This document shows, piece after piece, positions 13,601 to 26,353 of a DNA stretch of 64,000 nt. Under the pieces are notes generated by a model. That model searched no databases. It saw nothing but the letters and a program-made list of their open reading frames with translations, and was not told the origin of the DNA. The stretch is from the NCBI RefSeq assembly GCF_000003815.2, contig NC_049997.1, positions 9,009,812 through 9,073,811 on the forward strand, given 5' to 3'. The stretch comes from Branchiostoma floridae (taxonomy: Eukaryota > Chordata > Leptocardii > Amphioxiformes > Branchiostomatidae). The stretch's first letter is position 1; the number at the start of each line of letters is the position of its first letter. A program made the position numbers and the translations under genes.

Positions 13601-13721
13601 TCATTGTCATGTCGGAGGATCAGTTTTCAAAACTGCAGTGTTTTAATATTACTTGCTGTCTTCCGTAATCAAATGTGGTTTGACCGGTTGTCTGTGCATG
13701 TAAAAAAGAAGCGCTAACAAT
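10623..13721 (+). other. RAB21 3'UTR and intergenic sequence
   Basis: No further gene seen. AATAAA signals at 12837-12842 and 12881-12886 are candidate RAB21 polyadenylation sites. One MITE is embedded at 10862-11068. Open frames at 13093-13717 have no recognisable domain and overlap the presumed promoter of the next gene. Confidence 0.5.
10862..11068. mobile_element. MITE with TA target duplication (Tc1/mariner-type)
   Basis: Inverted ends CTGTAAATGCA and TGCATTTACAG, each flanked by TA (10860-10861 and 11069-11070). Inner repeats contain GTTTTAAGTTCG(T/C)GGTA and complementary CCACCGC blocks. TA flanks and short ends fit a Tc1/mariner-derived miniature element. It sits in the presumed RAB21 3'UTR. 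Confidence 0.6.
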
Positions 13722-16700
13722 ATGGAGACTCCGTCCCGGCCTATGTCATTCTTTATGTTGACCGTTCTCTTCACGTTATCGGTGATTCTCTACTACTACT
13801 TCGTAACTTTTGACATACCAACATTGACAAGGTAAGTCACAACTGAATTCCACTCTAGATCATAGAGCTAAATTATCGTATTCGGACGTACTACATGTAA
13901 TAGCCACAAATAGCTGACTCTACGAACACACATGTAGATTTTGTTGTTCGAAAGTCACGTAAGATTTTTTTAACATTACGGATTGGGAAATAACTTCGTT
14001 AATGGTTTAAACGTTTACTTTTTGTGACAGTGATCAATTTTAACGTTCCTAATTGTCATATACAATCGTAATGTAGCAAGCTGTAATGCTACTACGTTGT
14101 TAACAACAAATCTGCTAGTACATCATGTTGAATGTTGTTTGTTTTTTTCAGCTACAGTGTAAATGCAGTACAGAACAGAATCCAGCTGAGACAGACGGTC
14201 TCAGACTTCCACATACGAGCCAACACTACAAGGTTCGTGTTCACAGTTTAATGTTCACAGTTCGGATACAGTAGAAGCCAGTTACTAAATTGCACAACGG
14301 TTTATCGCACACGAATCCTAGTCTCCAAGCAGACCCTACGTACGGTGCCTTAGAAATAGTATCAAAGCTGGCAAGGCCCGTTTGACTCCCTTAGCCGGCT
14401 ATCTCCCTTTGGCCGGCTATACTCCTTTGCCAGCTTTGATACTATTTCTAAGGCACCGTAGGGTCTGTTTGGAGACTACACGAATCCCAACGTCCTGTAG
14501 TGGTATGGTGTAGCTGGATAACTTCGCTTTGTCGCACCACCCGGATAATTGGACTGAATATGCTGGCAAATTAGGGGTGCAATTAAACGGCTTCTACTGT
14601 ACTACCAAGGAGGTTAAAGAAAGATTGTTGATGATTCTTTAACCTCCTTGGTACTACTAACCACTATTCAACCATGTCTTGGTGTTGTAAAACATTCTCG
14701 TAAGACAGGTCACCTAGCTAATAGGTCGCACCGACTTCTCCGGAACATATCTAAAAGCACTGTTAGATATTGACAAATGTATGGGTGTTGCTATGGTGTC
14801 TACTTACAGTATAACGTATACGTCTCATGTTTATGCTTATTGATTATTTGAAAACTAGTATCAATGAAGATTATATATATAACATATATGCAAAAAGCAA
14901 TACAGCATTCAACGCTAGGCACAATCATAGTGATACAGTAACTGTCACCCTTCTGGCACTGAAATCCATTGGTATCATGTTAATGTTTTTGTTATCACAA
15001 ATCAACTACACATGTATTGTCTATTTATCATGATCTGTTCCGTTCAGGGCTCCTAGAGTGACGAAACATTTCCAGTCAACAAGGAAGAATGAGAACTTGA
15101 AGAAAAATCTCACAAGGTGGTACAAACTTCATCATTTTAGTATTCAGATATCATTGACAGATATATTAGTGTTGATACAATTTCTAACTTGTTCGTATCG
15201 ACGCTATAAGTTTAATAATAATTCTAAAACTTGACCTCTTTTGACACTGGAAGCTAACATACTAGTTTCATGTTCAAGCCACTCTGATTACACATTCTAA
15301 TATACCTGTCTATTTATTATCTATTCATTTAGGGCTCCAAAAGTGACGAAACATTTCCAGCCACCAAAAAGGAAAAAGTTAGATGCGATTCTGAAAAAGA
15401 ATCTCACAAGGTGGTTAAAAATTTTTAAGCATGTTAATATATCATAAAAAGAGCTTCTGCATCTGAGTATCCAGCAAGACGTTTTTTTATGTAAAAAATA
15501 AAATGTAAACAAATACTCCCCACTATAAACATAACGTTGACTCGACATTTTTTTGACTAAGTAAACGGGGACATAAGATTTAAGGCAATGTGTTTATGTG
15601 TCGTAATGATTAAACAATTTTTTTACTGATACGACAAAAGTACCTTTGCGGCTTTTATATTGCCTTTCACAACTGCATGTGTGTCAGTCACAAAGCGATG
15701 GATATGCAACAAACAGTATATAAAAATTAGACATAAATGAAGTAACCCACATACCAGTATGTCACTAGGCAAATTGACATGTTGAGTTTTAAGTATCTCA
15801 GATGGACTGAAGATATTGCTCATGTGATGCATGGAATTTTGAAATGAAAAATCGATATTTCTCTTTTCAGACTCGACCAATCATTGCAGAAACTGAGAAC
15901 TTTTGACAACTTTGCATATTTCTCCGAATACAAAAACCGCAAAAAGTGTAAAAAGCGGAAAGACTGTCCAACAGAAACACCGGTGCTTCACTACCGCACA
16001 TGCGCAATCGTCGGCAATGGCGGGATTCTTCTCAACAGCAGCTGTGGGAACGAGATCGACAGTCATGATTACGTCATCAGAATGAATATGGCCGACATAA
16101 GAGGTTACGAGCAGGTCAGAAATGATCTTTTGTGAGAATAGATTTCGTTTGATTTACTGTAACACAAATTATTAGGAAGCAAATACGACGTCCCAACTAC
16201 CCAAGGTTATACTGATGTTATAGCGCTTGTTTGACTAAGTTTTATCATTATCTGGTAGGATGCAAATTTTACTTACAAGTACGCATCCAAACTTCTTAGG
16301 CTGGAAGGAAATGAATGTTAACTTTAAATTTGTCACAAGACCAAAAGTAACAAACTCATCAATGGCATATGTCCATATGAACAGAGAATACAACGTGTGG
16401 AATGAACATGACTATTTCATATGTTATATTTTGTCGAGAAATTTACAAATTAGAGACTCTATATAGATCAGGGAGGTGTAACGTTAAGACATACAATTTC
16501 TCGTTTCACTGTGCTGCAACTCTTTTCATCTTCAGGACGTTGGACTAAAATCAAACCTATCCTTCATCAATTGGAAGAGGGTTAAAGAGCTAGGAGATGA
16601 GCTGTCATCCAACGACACGAGAGAAGAAGTTCTTCAACATCTGGTCTTACTGAACGGAAGCGTCTTCAGCTATGTCAAGTTAAAGACAGGCGCCGCTATC

Positions 16701-17438
16701 CGAGCTCTGGAGGCGCTACAGGCGCTTTTGAAGGAATACAAGCTGAATATCACTATGACGTACTCTCGGAGTAATGTTCCAGTGGTGTTCACAAAGTAAG
16801 GGTGGTATTTTTTTTCATTCCATTTCAGGGAAAGATATCACCTAGTAATGATAGTATGCATTATAATGTACTCCTGGGTAAAACAGGCGTAAGCTATCTA
16901 CATCAAATCAAATCAATGACACGATTAATGAGTAGCTATGGGCACGGTAGAGTAGTAAAACAATTTAGTTTTATCATACATTTGTATATAAAGTCTATTT
17001 TCTTACGTAAGAAATCACCACTCAAAAAGTGTAACATGCATAAGTTAGCTACATTGAAAAAAATTGCTTTTCAAGAAAATGTTTGACAAATCAGTCTTTT
17101 TCTGTCCTTTACTTGAATGAAAAAGTCATATTTCAAATTTACTTTTCTCTTGTTGTCCCAGGCCACTACGTGACACTTTTATTCCTGGCTTGAAGTCTCC
17201 AACATCCGGGCTAATCGCCTACATCCTGGCAACTAGATTCTGTGACGTCATCACCCTGTACGGTTTCTACCCGTTCGACACGGATTCGCGCAACAGGAAG
17301 CTGTTTTATCACTACTATGATAACATTACGGTTGCAAAGAAACGCAGAAGTCGCCATAACTTTGGCATTGAGCATGACTTCTTTAGATTACTGCATCAGA
17401 ATGGACTCGTCCGACTGGTATCAGACATTTGTGAATGA
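13722..17438 (+). CDS. ST8Sia-like alpha-2,8-sialyltransferase, copy 1
   Basis: Seven in-phase exons: 13722-13831, 14152-14232, 15048-15116, 15333-15410, 15871-16114, 16536-16795, 17162-17438; 372 residues. Predicted type II Golgi enzyme that transfers sialic acid from CMP-sialate to glycans. An N-terminal signal anchor ([20 protein letters not shown]) is followed by a basic stem made of three short exons. Sialylmotif L is [20 protein letters not shown]..., ending DVG at an exon junction; motif S starts [20 protein letters not shown]; motif III is HYYD; motif VS is HNFGIE (H-x4-E); a terminal cysteine (DICE) is typical of ST8Sia. Stem exons 3 and 4 begin with near-identical coding (RAP(R/K)VTKHFQ) and look like a tandem exon duplication. 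Linkage preference (mono-, di- or polysialyl) cannot be read from sequence. Confidence 0.92.
14319..14478. mobile_element. 160-bp foldback MITE with 9-bp target duplication
   Basis: In intron 2 of the first ST8Sia-like gene. Left arm starts TAGTCTCCAAGCAGACCC and the right arm is its complement over about 50 bases, so almost the whole element is a hairpin. The nine bases CACGAATCC flank both sides (14310-14318 and 14479-14487). A 9-bp duplication fits Mutator-type elements; the family is inferred. Confidence 0.75.
14604..14652. repeat. Perfect 18-bp stem-loop
   Basis: ACCAAGGAGGTTAAAGAA at 14604-14621 is exactly complementary to 14635-14652 with a 13-base loop. It lies in an intron 125 bases after the foldback element. 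Could be the remnant of a very small inverted-repeat element; no protein role. Confidence 0.6.
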
Positions 17439-17627
17439 GATTTCGAGTAGTACTAGTGTCCACGAGACACTGACCACACTGGTGTAGACGAGTACCTGAC
17501 GTCAGTTAACCGACTTGAAGGCGAAGGGGGGATGGAATTCAAAGGGACCCCGCCGTTCAAAACCATGTCCAAGTGTGGATAGCAACCAATACAAATGTCT
17601 CTACGGCATCAACACGTGAATGATCAT

Positions 17628-18415
17628 AGATAACTTTATTGCACAACAATTGTACGAGGTACAAAGTATGGCATCTACATAACTACAGTTCTATAGCTTA
17701 ACTAACTAATACAGGAGTTGTAGTATGGGATAAGCTTCTTACAATCATTGGAAGCTTTTACAATCAGTTGAGGAGTTTCTAATATCCAAACCTTCTTTGA
17801 TATATTTTCCTATATCTGCCATGCAGGGATTGTCACATGTCATGATGTATTTGAATTTGCACTTCAGGTCCATTGAGATAAATCCTTGTGTATAAAATGA
17901 CAACCTTCTGTATAGAGAATTGCGTATTTCAGAATATTTGGGACATACAATCATAAAGTGATATTCGTCTTCAATTAACTCTGGACAGAATGGACAAACC
18001 CTCTGGTCGATAGGGATTTTTTGGAATCTCCCGGTTTCTATATTTAATTTGTGACAGCTAATTCTGAGTTGTGTGATTGCCCTACGAACGTCAAGGCTCT
18101 TTATGGTTGAAATGTAATTCTCTTGCTTGTAATGCTTGTTCAATGTAGAAAGAGAGGAGAGTTTAGAATTGGTTCGAATAGAGGAATGCCAATTTTGCAC
18201 GTATATATCTTGTAAACGTTGTCGTAACTGAGTGTTGATTGTATCTATGTGGTATGACCTCGGGTTCAGCCATATGTGTCCAAAGCCATATACGGGACTA
18301 CCTTTACTTAGAGGACCTGCTCTTATGAGGTGGGAAACACAACCTGACATTCTACGAAGCAAAATTACCTGTTTGTTATTGTTTCTAGTAATAGTCTTTA
18401 GAAAATGAGCATATT
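17628..18415 (-). mobile_element. 5'-truncated non-LTR retrotransposon (LINE), 3' part
   Basis: An open frame at 18362-17745 encodes about 205 residues ending in a cysteine/histidine cluster (RVCPFCPELIEDEYHF...C), the zinc-knuckle-like tail often found after the reverse transcriptase domain in LINE ORF2. The 3' end, near 17628-17650, reads AACTTTATTGCACAACAATT on the plus strand; the same tail recurs at 25371. No reverse transcriptase core remains, so it is a dead-on-arrival copy between the first two ST8Sia-like genes. Confidence 0.7.
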
Positions 18416-19225
18416 TCGGAATGCTGCTACTAACAGACTAGATCTTCCTATTACCCATTTCTAAGGTGAACAAGAGAACCAGATTAAACTTTAACTTGAA
18501 AATAAACTGCAATAAGTGAATGATGTCACATTTCCCCTTCTTTGAGTTTTGTTTTCCATGAGTCTCCCTATAGATGTTTGTGTTCTTGCTTGTCTTTTGT
18601 TTTAATGCTGTAGAAATAGAATATGAGATTAAGATGGTATATATGGAGACTGAAAGGACCGAAGAGGGAAAGGGGTAGAAAATTTTCCTTACGCTAGCCA
18701 TGTTCACCGAAGAGGAAATGATCACCAGTTAACACAGATAATACTAATGACAATAATCAAACCCGAGTTTGTATGATCCATGGCTTTTATATGCAAGCCA
18801 TACGACAAATTCAAGATATTTAAAAAGGCGTGAGTTTTTTTATCCCTTGTTTTATATACTGATGTCAAACATTTACCTGTCGTGTGATGTGGGCTTGTGT
18901 CCTGCACACTCAGTGTATACATAAACCTTTGACCACGCTTGCTATGATCACAGGTGACTGGCAGTGTTGATAACAATTATTAGACATGCTATGCCAAGTA
19001 TAGGTTTCTGTAACTACAATCCTTTTAAAAGTAGGAACCCTACATTGCTACTGAATTTTTTCACATGTACCTAGCCAGTTTAATTTGCATAAAAGAGGTT
19101 CTGTTCTAATTTGTGTACCTTCTGATTCTGCCCCTCCACAAGTATAATGGTATCGCCCGAGGTTAATGTCCGTTTTACCTCGTCTGCCCTCCTGGTTAGG
19201 TTGTAAAGTTAGGAGACGATTTTCA
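18416..19225 (+). other. Intergenic, presumed promoter of second ST8Sia-like gene
   Basis: No gene recognised. Minus-strand frames here are short and without domains. The first exon of the next gene starts at 19226 with no clear TATA box. Confidence 0.5.
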
Positions 19226-21138
19226 ATGGCGGCTTCTTCGCGGCAGCTGTCGTCTTTCTTCATCCTGCTCGTAGTTTTCACAACATTACTACTGATCTAC
19301 TGTCTCGTTCCGTATGGGGTATCGTCAAGGTAAGGGACAGAAAACTTAAAAATGGGCAGAATGCTGTGTTTATCATATGATTCACGCATGCCACCATAAA
19401 GCAACGGCTTAGATATGAGCTGTGAGATCTTACACTTTACATGTAGTATGAATGTATGATTCAGAAAATTGCGAAGGCGTACGTACGTTTCATAAGGTGT
19501 TTTTTTGCAAGCATACAACCATTGGCATTGAAAGGAAATCTTACGATTGCGTACTGAAAAAGATCATTGTTTGATTATGATTAATGATCAACAAGTTTCG
19601 ACAGTTTAGCAGTCAAAGCGCCCAAAAGAGAGTAATGGAGAATACAAGATGTGTATGATACAATCATTTGCATATCAAAGCATTGAGTGAGCGAAGCAAA
19701 ATTGTATACTGTTAGTACAACATTTCTTTTGTAATTACAAGTACCAGTGTGGTATTCTATTGAAATTGGTAACCCATAGTAATTTTTTTAAGTTTCAGGT
19801 TACCGTCACTTAAACAGAGAATCCAGGCGAGAAAGATCTCCTCTGTGGAAGACGTGAAAGATACTACAGCTAGGTAATCAATATTCATTGAATCGAGGAA
19901 CTCAACGTAACATTAAAGTAGTTGATAGACTTGTATTCCAATGCCTGCTACGAAGAGTTCGATCCCAACAAACCTAACTCTACGTGTATCTTTTATCAAC
20001 GTCTTACTTTAGAAATCTTCCTATTGTGTATATCACTACTATGATTATTATCATTATTCCATCATATATTTAATTGCGATTAGTCACTTGCCGTGTCTTT
20101 GCAAATAAATCATTATCATTGTTATTATATAATTTACCGTCCCTGCGATAGACACGTAAGATTTAGAAAAATAATTTTCTATTTCTTTTGCTTGTTGATA
20201 TTTTCATTCGATTCATAACATTTTAGGGTTTTGAAAGTAGAGAGTCGACCTCAATCAAGAAAGCTGGCGTCAAAGCCCAACGAAAAGGCCAACCGCATAA
20301 GGTAAGTACACCTTCAATTGTTAGGTTATCTTATTGTACGACGTGATACTTTTGATATTAAAAAACAAAGACAAAACAACACCCACAAAGAAGATCTAAA
20401 GGAAAGTTCCTGGGACTTTTTCGATCGTATATAAATTATGTTATGAGGCAAATAGCAAAGTATATTCTGTCAGCAACAAACTACATGTACTAGGAACTCT
20501 TTTTCTTCTTTCAGGCTTTTGACCTTCAAGTATTTTAGGACGTTCGAAAACTTTGCGTATTTTTCGGAATTCGCCCAAAACCGTTTGAAGTGCAAAAGAG
20601 GGAAACGCTGTATGACAGCAACACCCGTCCGCCATTACCACACATGCGCAATCGTGGGAAACGGCGGGATTCTCCTGGACAGCAGTTGTGGGAACGAGAT
20701 CGACAATCACAATTACGTCATCAGAATCAACATGGCGCCCATCAAAGGTTATGAAAAGGTGAACATTTCTCAAATTTCCGATGTGGCAACAACATTACTT
20801 GAGATTTCGCCTCAAAATAGAACTTTTGGCTTAAAAGTGATTCTGTTATTCCGAACGTTTTTCAACAGCTCGAGGTATTTTGACTTTACTGTGGTGAGAT
20901 ACATTCTGTGAGTTGACTATATTCAGATGTTTCAGGGGAATGGCTACCAAAGAAGCAGCCGTCAGAGATCCCGGCTGAAACCTCTGCTGGGGGATTAGAT
21001 TCACTAGTTAACCAATTTGTCGTCTTGGATTTCTTTGCAGTTTTCTGATTTTTTCACCATATTTTGTGGAAATTGTATAGTTTTTTTTCATATTAAAGCC
21101 CTCGCCACCAATGGACGACCCCACATGTGGATCATAGG

Positions 21139-21209
<71 letters not shown>

Positions 21210-22459
21210 TTTGTAATGCTTATTATTCAATAAGCAGATTCATGGCAATAACTGCACATGGAAGTCGAAATGCATCGTTTGTAATGGTCAGAAAGGCTCC
21301 TTACTTGTATTTGTTGAGTATGATTTAGGCTATGGTAAAATGTCCAGATGGGGTCTTTACCTTTTACATATTTCAGGCAATCTCGCTGTGCATGCTTAGT
21401 CAAAACCATGAACATGCTTATTCCATTCTCCGCACAGGACGTTGGAAGCAAATCGAACATGACGTTCGTCAACCTACAGAAGACCCTGGAGCTACGGAAA
21501 GACCTGATGTCCAGAAGAAAGAGGAAGGGGGTACTCAAAAACTTGGCTCCTCTAAACGGGAGCGTCATCAGCTACGTCAAACCAAACACCGCTTCCGTTA
21601 CACGGGCTCTGGAGGCGCTCAGTTCCGTGCTGAAGAAAAATAACCTTGACGTCACCATCACGTATTCATTACGTAATGTACCGGTAGTGATGACCAGGTA
21701 CGCATAAGCAGACCTTTGACAAAAACGTATTGACAACATATAATTGATATTAATTTAACGTCAAGAAAGAATTGCGAAGTATCAGATATGATACACAAAA
21801 CAGATACTAAGTTTGACAAAATTGACAGCTAGTATGCAGGGTGATTATTAAATGAGATATTTAATGTTATCCATGATGAAATAACGTTCTGTCAATAAAT
21901 TGATTATTGAACAAAAGATTCATCAGCATAATGCGATTTAAAACTTGTGGTTTTCAACGTTTTTAGAATCAGAATAATTTAGATAGTATTCTCTCAAACT
22001 GTGGCACCCGCTCAACGAAAACACAACCGCCATTATTACAATTTCAGCTTCGATATACATGGATATCAGGTGCAAAACAAATATAAACTGACCACGTTTG
22101 TCAAAACTCCACTATAAGAATAAAAACCCATTCTTAAACTCTATCATCTAGTTCACGGAGGTTTGTTTTCTTTAACCTCTTGTTCTAGGATGCTTAGGTC
22201 AACCCTGATTTCCGAGATGAAGTCTCCAACATCCGGTCTCATCGCCTACATCCTGGGAACGACGTTCTGTGACGTCATCACCCTATACGGTTTCTACCCG
22301 TTCACCACGGACATGCGCAACAGGACGCTGTTTTATCATTACTATGATCATATTCCCGTTAATCACAGAAATAGGCATAACTTTAATATTGAATATGACT
22401 TTCTCAGGTCTGAAAACCAGACTGCGTCGGTAAGATTGGTTACGGACATATGTACATGA
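19226..22459 (+). CDS. ST8Sia-like alpha-2,8-sialyltransferase, copy 2
   Basis: Six in-phase exons: 19226-19329, 19799-19873, 20227-20301, 20515-20758, 21438-21697, 22189-22459; 342 residues. Same enzyme class as the upstream copy. The N-terminal anchor is FFILLVVFTTLLLIYCLV, then a basic stem of two short exons. Motif L is [20 protein letters not shown], motif S begins [20 protein letters not shown], motif III is HYYD, motif VS is HNFNIE, and the C-terminus is DICT. The three catalytic-half exons are 244, 260 and 271 bases; the first two lengths match the upstream copy exactly, as do all intron phases, so the two arose by duplication. It has one stem exon fewer than copy 1. AATAAA at 22488-22493 is the likely polyadenylation signal. 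Intron 4 holds a long (AT)n tract. Confidence 0.92.
21139..21206. repeat. (AT)n microsatellite, about 68 bp
   Basis: Uninterrupted TA dinucleotides in intron 4 of the second ST8Sia-like gene. Likely variable in length. Confidence 0.95.
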
Positions 22460-23888
22460 AATTAACAAATAACGAAATTTCATCTGAAATAAATGAATAA
22501 TAAAGGACAATATGGATATTGAGAACTCAAACTATTCACTAATTTAGAAAAAAATGGACTGATCAAAACTTTTGACTGAATCACTCAGTCCTCTGAAACT
22601 ATCTGACCCGATCACCCTGAACACGTTATTTTATGTACCTGTGATGTCATCAAAGACTTTAAATGTTGTCGGAAGTTGATGTCGCCCTCCGTCCCGGTTA
22701 TGAGACAATTGGTGCATCCTGGTGTAGATGGCCTCCTTTTTTTCTCACAAAGTCTACATATCTGGTATCCAGAATATTGTGACACGAGCTACAGACTTGT
22801 GTAAACTAATCGAAATACTCAATCTTTCTATGAATGCCGATGTACAACTACTATCTAAAATTGTTAATTCATCTGTTAAGAAATAAGGCAAAGACTATAA
22901 TGAAGACGATTGTACATTATTTTGTTTTGAGGTTCGAACTATTGTGCACTTGGAAACTCACCCAATTGCCCGAGAGGAATAAAAAAATTATAAAAACGAT
23001 ATCGATAGAAGAAATTGATGACGGTATAAATACAAGTTCCCATCTTTTGACATGAAGCTTTCCTTCGATATACTAGTATGTAATGAATTCGTGTTTCCAT
23101 TTTCTCTTAAGCTACTTCCTATTTCTTCCACCAGTCTTTGATTACATTTTCAAGCATTTAGTTAACAAATCCGGCGATAGGATCAGACAGCGCCCCTCCC
23201 CGCATCCAGCACTCCCGTCTCATGTTCCGCGGGAACCGGGAACATCTAGAGCTCACTGTGGACAGGGACAATATGAATATTAAGCTCATATTTCTAATAT
23301 GGTAAATCAAACTACATATGAGCAAGCTTTTCCTTTAGTTCTGTAAATATTCAATATTCAAATATTAACATTTTACGGTTATAATAAAGGATTGTTTATT
23401 TATGTTTTGATCCAAGAAGGTTGTTGATCCGACCACACACGGACCCACCAGGGTCAGCTTAATTAGCTACAGGCAGGCGGGACAGTCCGGGGCTCATTCC
23501 CGGACCGCCCTTCAACGCGTGCGGACGCGAAACCCCGCCCACCACCAACCGTAACAAGAACTCTGTAAACAAGAACTCTGTAAAGAAACACCGTAAACAA
23601 ACTATCACTGTATATACTGTATAACTACCAATGTATGTAACTACTTCTCCTGTGGAGAAAATTCATCTGTCATTTTTATTGTTCACCATTAAAAAATGAT
23701 TATACCCCCAGTCATGCGTCTCGCTCGTATGTATAGATTAAACATTATCTCTTGCGATATGAGATCACATGCGAATGAGTTTCTCCTTTATCTGTTTTCT
23801 TTGATAATGTTTCAACCTTCCAATTTTTCTTGTACTATCAAATTAGCGACGTGATGACAATACCTGTTATTTAATATAGCGTATTATT
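22460..23888. other. Intergenic, no gene recognised
   Basis: Follows the poly(A) signal of the second ST8Sia-like gene. A GC-richer block at about 23405-23700 (GGCGGGACAGTCCGGGGC...CCCGGACCGCCC) contains a short inverted repeat and may be an old repeat insertion. Nothing codes convincingly. Confidence 0.45.
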
Positions 23889-25190
23889 TTAACAGTCACG
23901 AAACCACATTTCAAGGCCTCTTCTGGGAATCTCCTCCTGGACTATCATGAAGGTTTACCATTCTGGTAGGAATCTATAATAAATACAATAAATAAACTCG
24001 AAGATGTGTTTGAGTGATATGATAGTTTGAAATGCAGTTTATAATTCTCAAACTTACCGTCTATGATTTCACAGTTTTTACCGGAGAAGTCCCTGCGACA
24101 GTTACAGTAATATCCGTTCTGGCCGCTCTTAAAGCATGTAGCTCCCCATAGACATGGCTGACTGGCGCAGCCCAAATTCACCGCTTCAGAAAGAAAACAT
24201 GAATATTTTCATTGCTTACAATTTTTGAACACCAGGAAAACTGTAGTAGATGTTATGAGACGATCCATCATTTGGAATAACATTGGATCTCTGTGTTCAC
24301 CACCAAGGACAGGCATGCTGGCGCGCAATACTTGGGTCACATTTCCAAACGCACGAAGCAGTTTGCGGACACGAAAAGTATTCTTACGACTGATTTATTT
24401 CTCCTTTTCTCTGTGTTTTGTTGCCTTTGGTGTCATACTTTTCGTTCTGGCAAATTACCTGGCTTTCGCTTTAGCATAAGTAGGAATTGGCACCATACAT
24501 AGCTATTGTTTGTCTTGTCTGTACGTCTGTATGTATGTATATCTGTCTCTCTCTTCCCAACATGCGCATTGTAAGCTTATATGCGTATCAAAAGTTTCTA
24601 AAATTGTTCTGCGGTTTTCAGCAGAAATTAATTATAATATGTAACCCAATTATTGGTATAGTGAAGGAGTACTAAGTACTATAGTCTGTCTGGCTATTAA
24701 TATAACAAAAAATAGTATTATACGAAAAGGCGACGGTTTATGTATACCTGTTTCACAGTTTCGGCCGGTCCATCCTATCTTACACTCGCACGTATAACTG
24801 TTATGTCCGTCTCTGCAGCGTCCGCCATTTTGACAAGGGCTGGGCCAACACTCGTTAACAGCTATACAAAAAATAAGTAGAAAAACTGCATAAGTTCAAA
24901 AAGACAGAGAATTTACGAAAGAAATATCGAAGTGATAATGCAACTGAAGTTAATAAATTTAAAATGCAACAACGTCAACTATTCCTTAATATACATCACA
25001 AGGACATTCTTATGGAGTAGTAACGTACTAAGCATTCAAGAAAAATGAGCGTTGAAATTGCAAAATATTGACGTACATCGTTCACAATTCTTTCCTTCCC
25101 ACCCGGGTTGACACGAACACACGTAACCGTTGATCTTGTCCACGCAGTTTCCGCCATTTCGGCATGGATTTCTGTCACACTCGTTGATAT
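23889..25190 (-). CDS. Three EGF exons at the 3' side of the lectin-protease gene
   Basis: Three minus-strand EGF exons, all phase 1 in and out: 25190-25077 (INECDRNPCRNGGNC..., a calcium-binding-type start), 24861-24748 (VNECWPSPCQNGGRC...) and 24183-24058 (VNLGCASQPCLWGATC...). Each has six EGF cysteines and canonical splice sites. A donor after the last one implies another exon; 23941-23889 is a possible terminal exon (about 17 residues, then TAA) but is weakly supported. Exon phase would let them join directly to the C-type lectin exon ending at 26515. Whether they belong to the main transcript, an isoform or a decaying tail is unresolved, because the EGF exon between them lacks a usable phase-1 donor and a LINE tail lies in the gap. 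Confidence 0.6.
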
Positions 25191-25206
25191 CTGAAACAGT
25201 ATACAG

Positions 25207-25318
25207 AGAATATTGCTGACCATGGCCAGGTCTGATGTATTTACACACGTTAAAACATGTACAGTTCTTGGAACAGTAACAGTCAGTCACTTGTATCAGG
25301 CTTACGGGTAAGGTAACT
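25207..25318 (-). pseudogene. Decayed C-type lectin domain fragment
   Basis: This stretch aligns with the end of the intact lectin exon at 26510-26600: shared blocks include CAGTCACTTGTATC against CAGTCCACTTGTATC and ATTTACACACGT against ATTCACACACGT. Read on the minus strand it contains stop codons. It sits immediately upstream of the EGF exon at 25190, just as the intact lectin exon sits upstream of the EGF exon at 26481. It is therefore the relic of a tandem duplication of a lectin-plus-EGF unit. Confidence 0.65.
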
Positions 25319-25338
25319 TTAGGTGATCGTAACAAATG

Positions 25339-25370
<32 letters not shown>
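25339..25370. repeat. (TA)n microsatellite at a LINE 3' end
   Basis: About 32 bases of TA repeats directly beside the LINE tail at 25371, possibly grown from the element's 3' terminus. Confidence 0.85.
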
Positions 25371-25372
<2 letters not shown>

Positions 25373-25470
25373 CTTTATTGCGCAACAATTGTAACAGTTA
25401 CAATGTATGGCAATGTGAACAACTATATACTAATACAAGTAACTAACAACTAATGTAATATAATATAACA
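25371..25470 (-). mobile_element. LINE 3' tail, same family as 17628-18415
   Basis: Begins AACTTTATTGCGCAACAATT, matching the 3' end of the LINE at 17628 at nearly every position, then a GTATGGCA block also shared. Only the extreme 3' end is recognisable; the upstream limit is uncertain. Confidence 0.6.
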
Positions 25471-26353
25471 GTATAAACAATCTAGTGAGTATCATAAAGC
25501 ATTATCTCGTTTTTGCAATGAAGCAGGGTGGGAGTTGAAAAGAGATGGTTTACATTTCACCTTAGAATGTATTAATGTGGGCTGCTACATTTGAATCTAG
25601 ATTTAAGTCTCGTTACAATGCTTTTGAATTATGCCATTACTATAGAGAAGCACCAAAATGACAAAACAATACGCAGGTAAGTTATCATGTTTATTTCATC
25701 GGTAAAATGCTACAAAATTCTTAAACAAAAATCATGTATTACAGAGGCACATAAAATGCAGTACGAGGTGGATTTCTGCACGGACCTCATTTAGTTAGTT
25801 ACATTTCTCTACCAGTTTTGTCTAATATGTGAGAAATTAAAAAGTTGACGTTCTTGATATATAAACCTTGACACAATGTGGTGATTAAGTATGGTGACGT
25901 GAGAGGTCATAATCAATAATCAATGATAGCGTAAGATTGATGTGTATAACCAGTTTATTGATGGAATATAAGTGAGATGGGTGTACAAAGTTGCATTTTC
26001 GTTTAGATATTAAGTAAAACGTCTGGAGGACCATTCAGGATGACGTAGGCGGAGAGAAATCGTCCGTATGTACTTCTTATTTATCGGTTTAACTGTTCAG
26101 CACGCTCAGCCAGGGATCCACTACTATGCTATGGCTATTTGGTTTAAGGGCTAGCTCTACTGACAAAGACAAAGTAATGTACCACACAGGTGAGTGATTT
26201 TTGTACAACAGCGTGTAACGGAGGCAGTAACGGATTAAATATCTGAGACGTTGCACCACGTGTCAACTTCGGGTGGTTAGGCTCAACTTAGCCAGCGTAG
26301 AGTTGGCTACCTAAAACTGTTCAGCCTGTTCTTATACAAAAACCGATTGAACA

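Noticed and set aside
13093-13717. Frames of 73-117 codons upstream of the first ST8Sia-like gene
   Set aside because: No homology, splice support or codon bias; adjacent to a presumed promoter.
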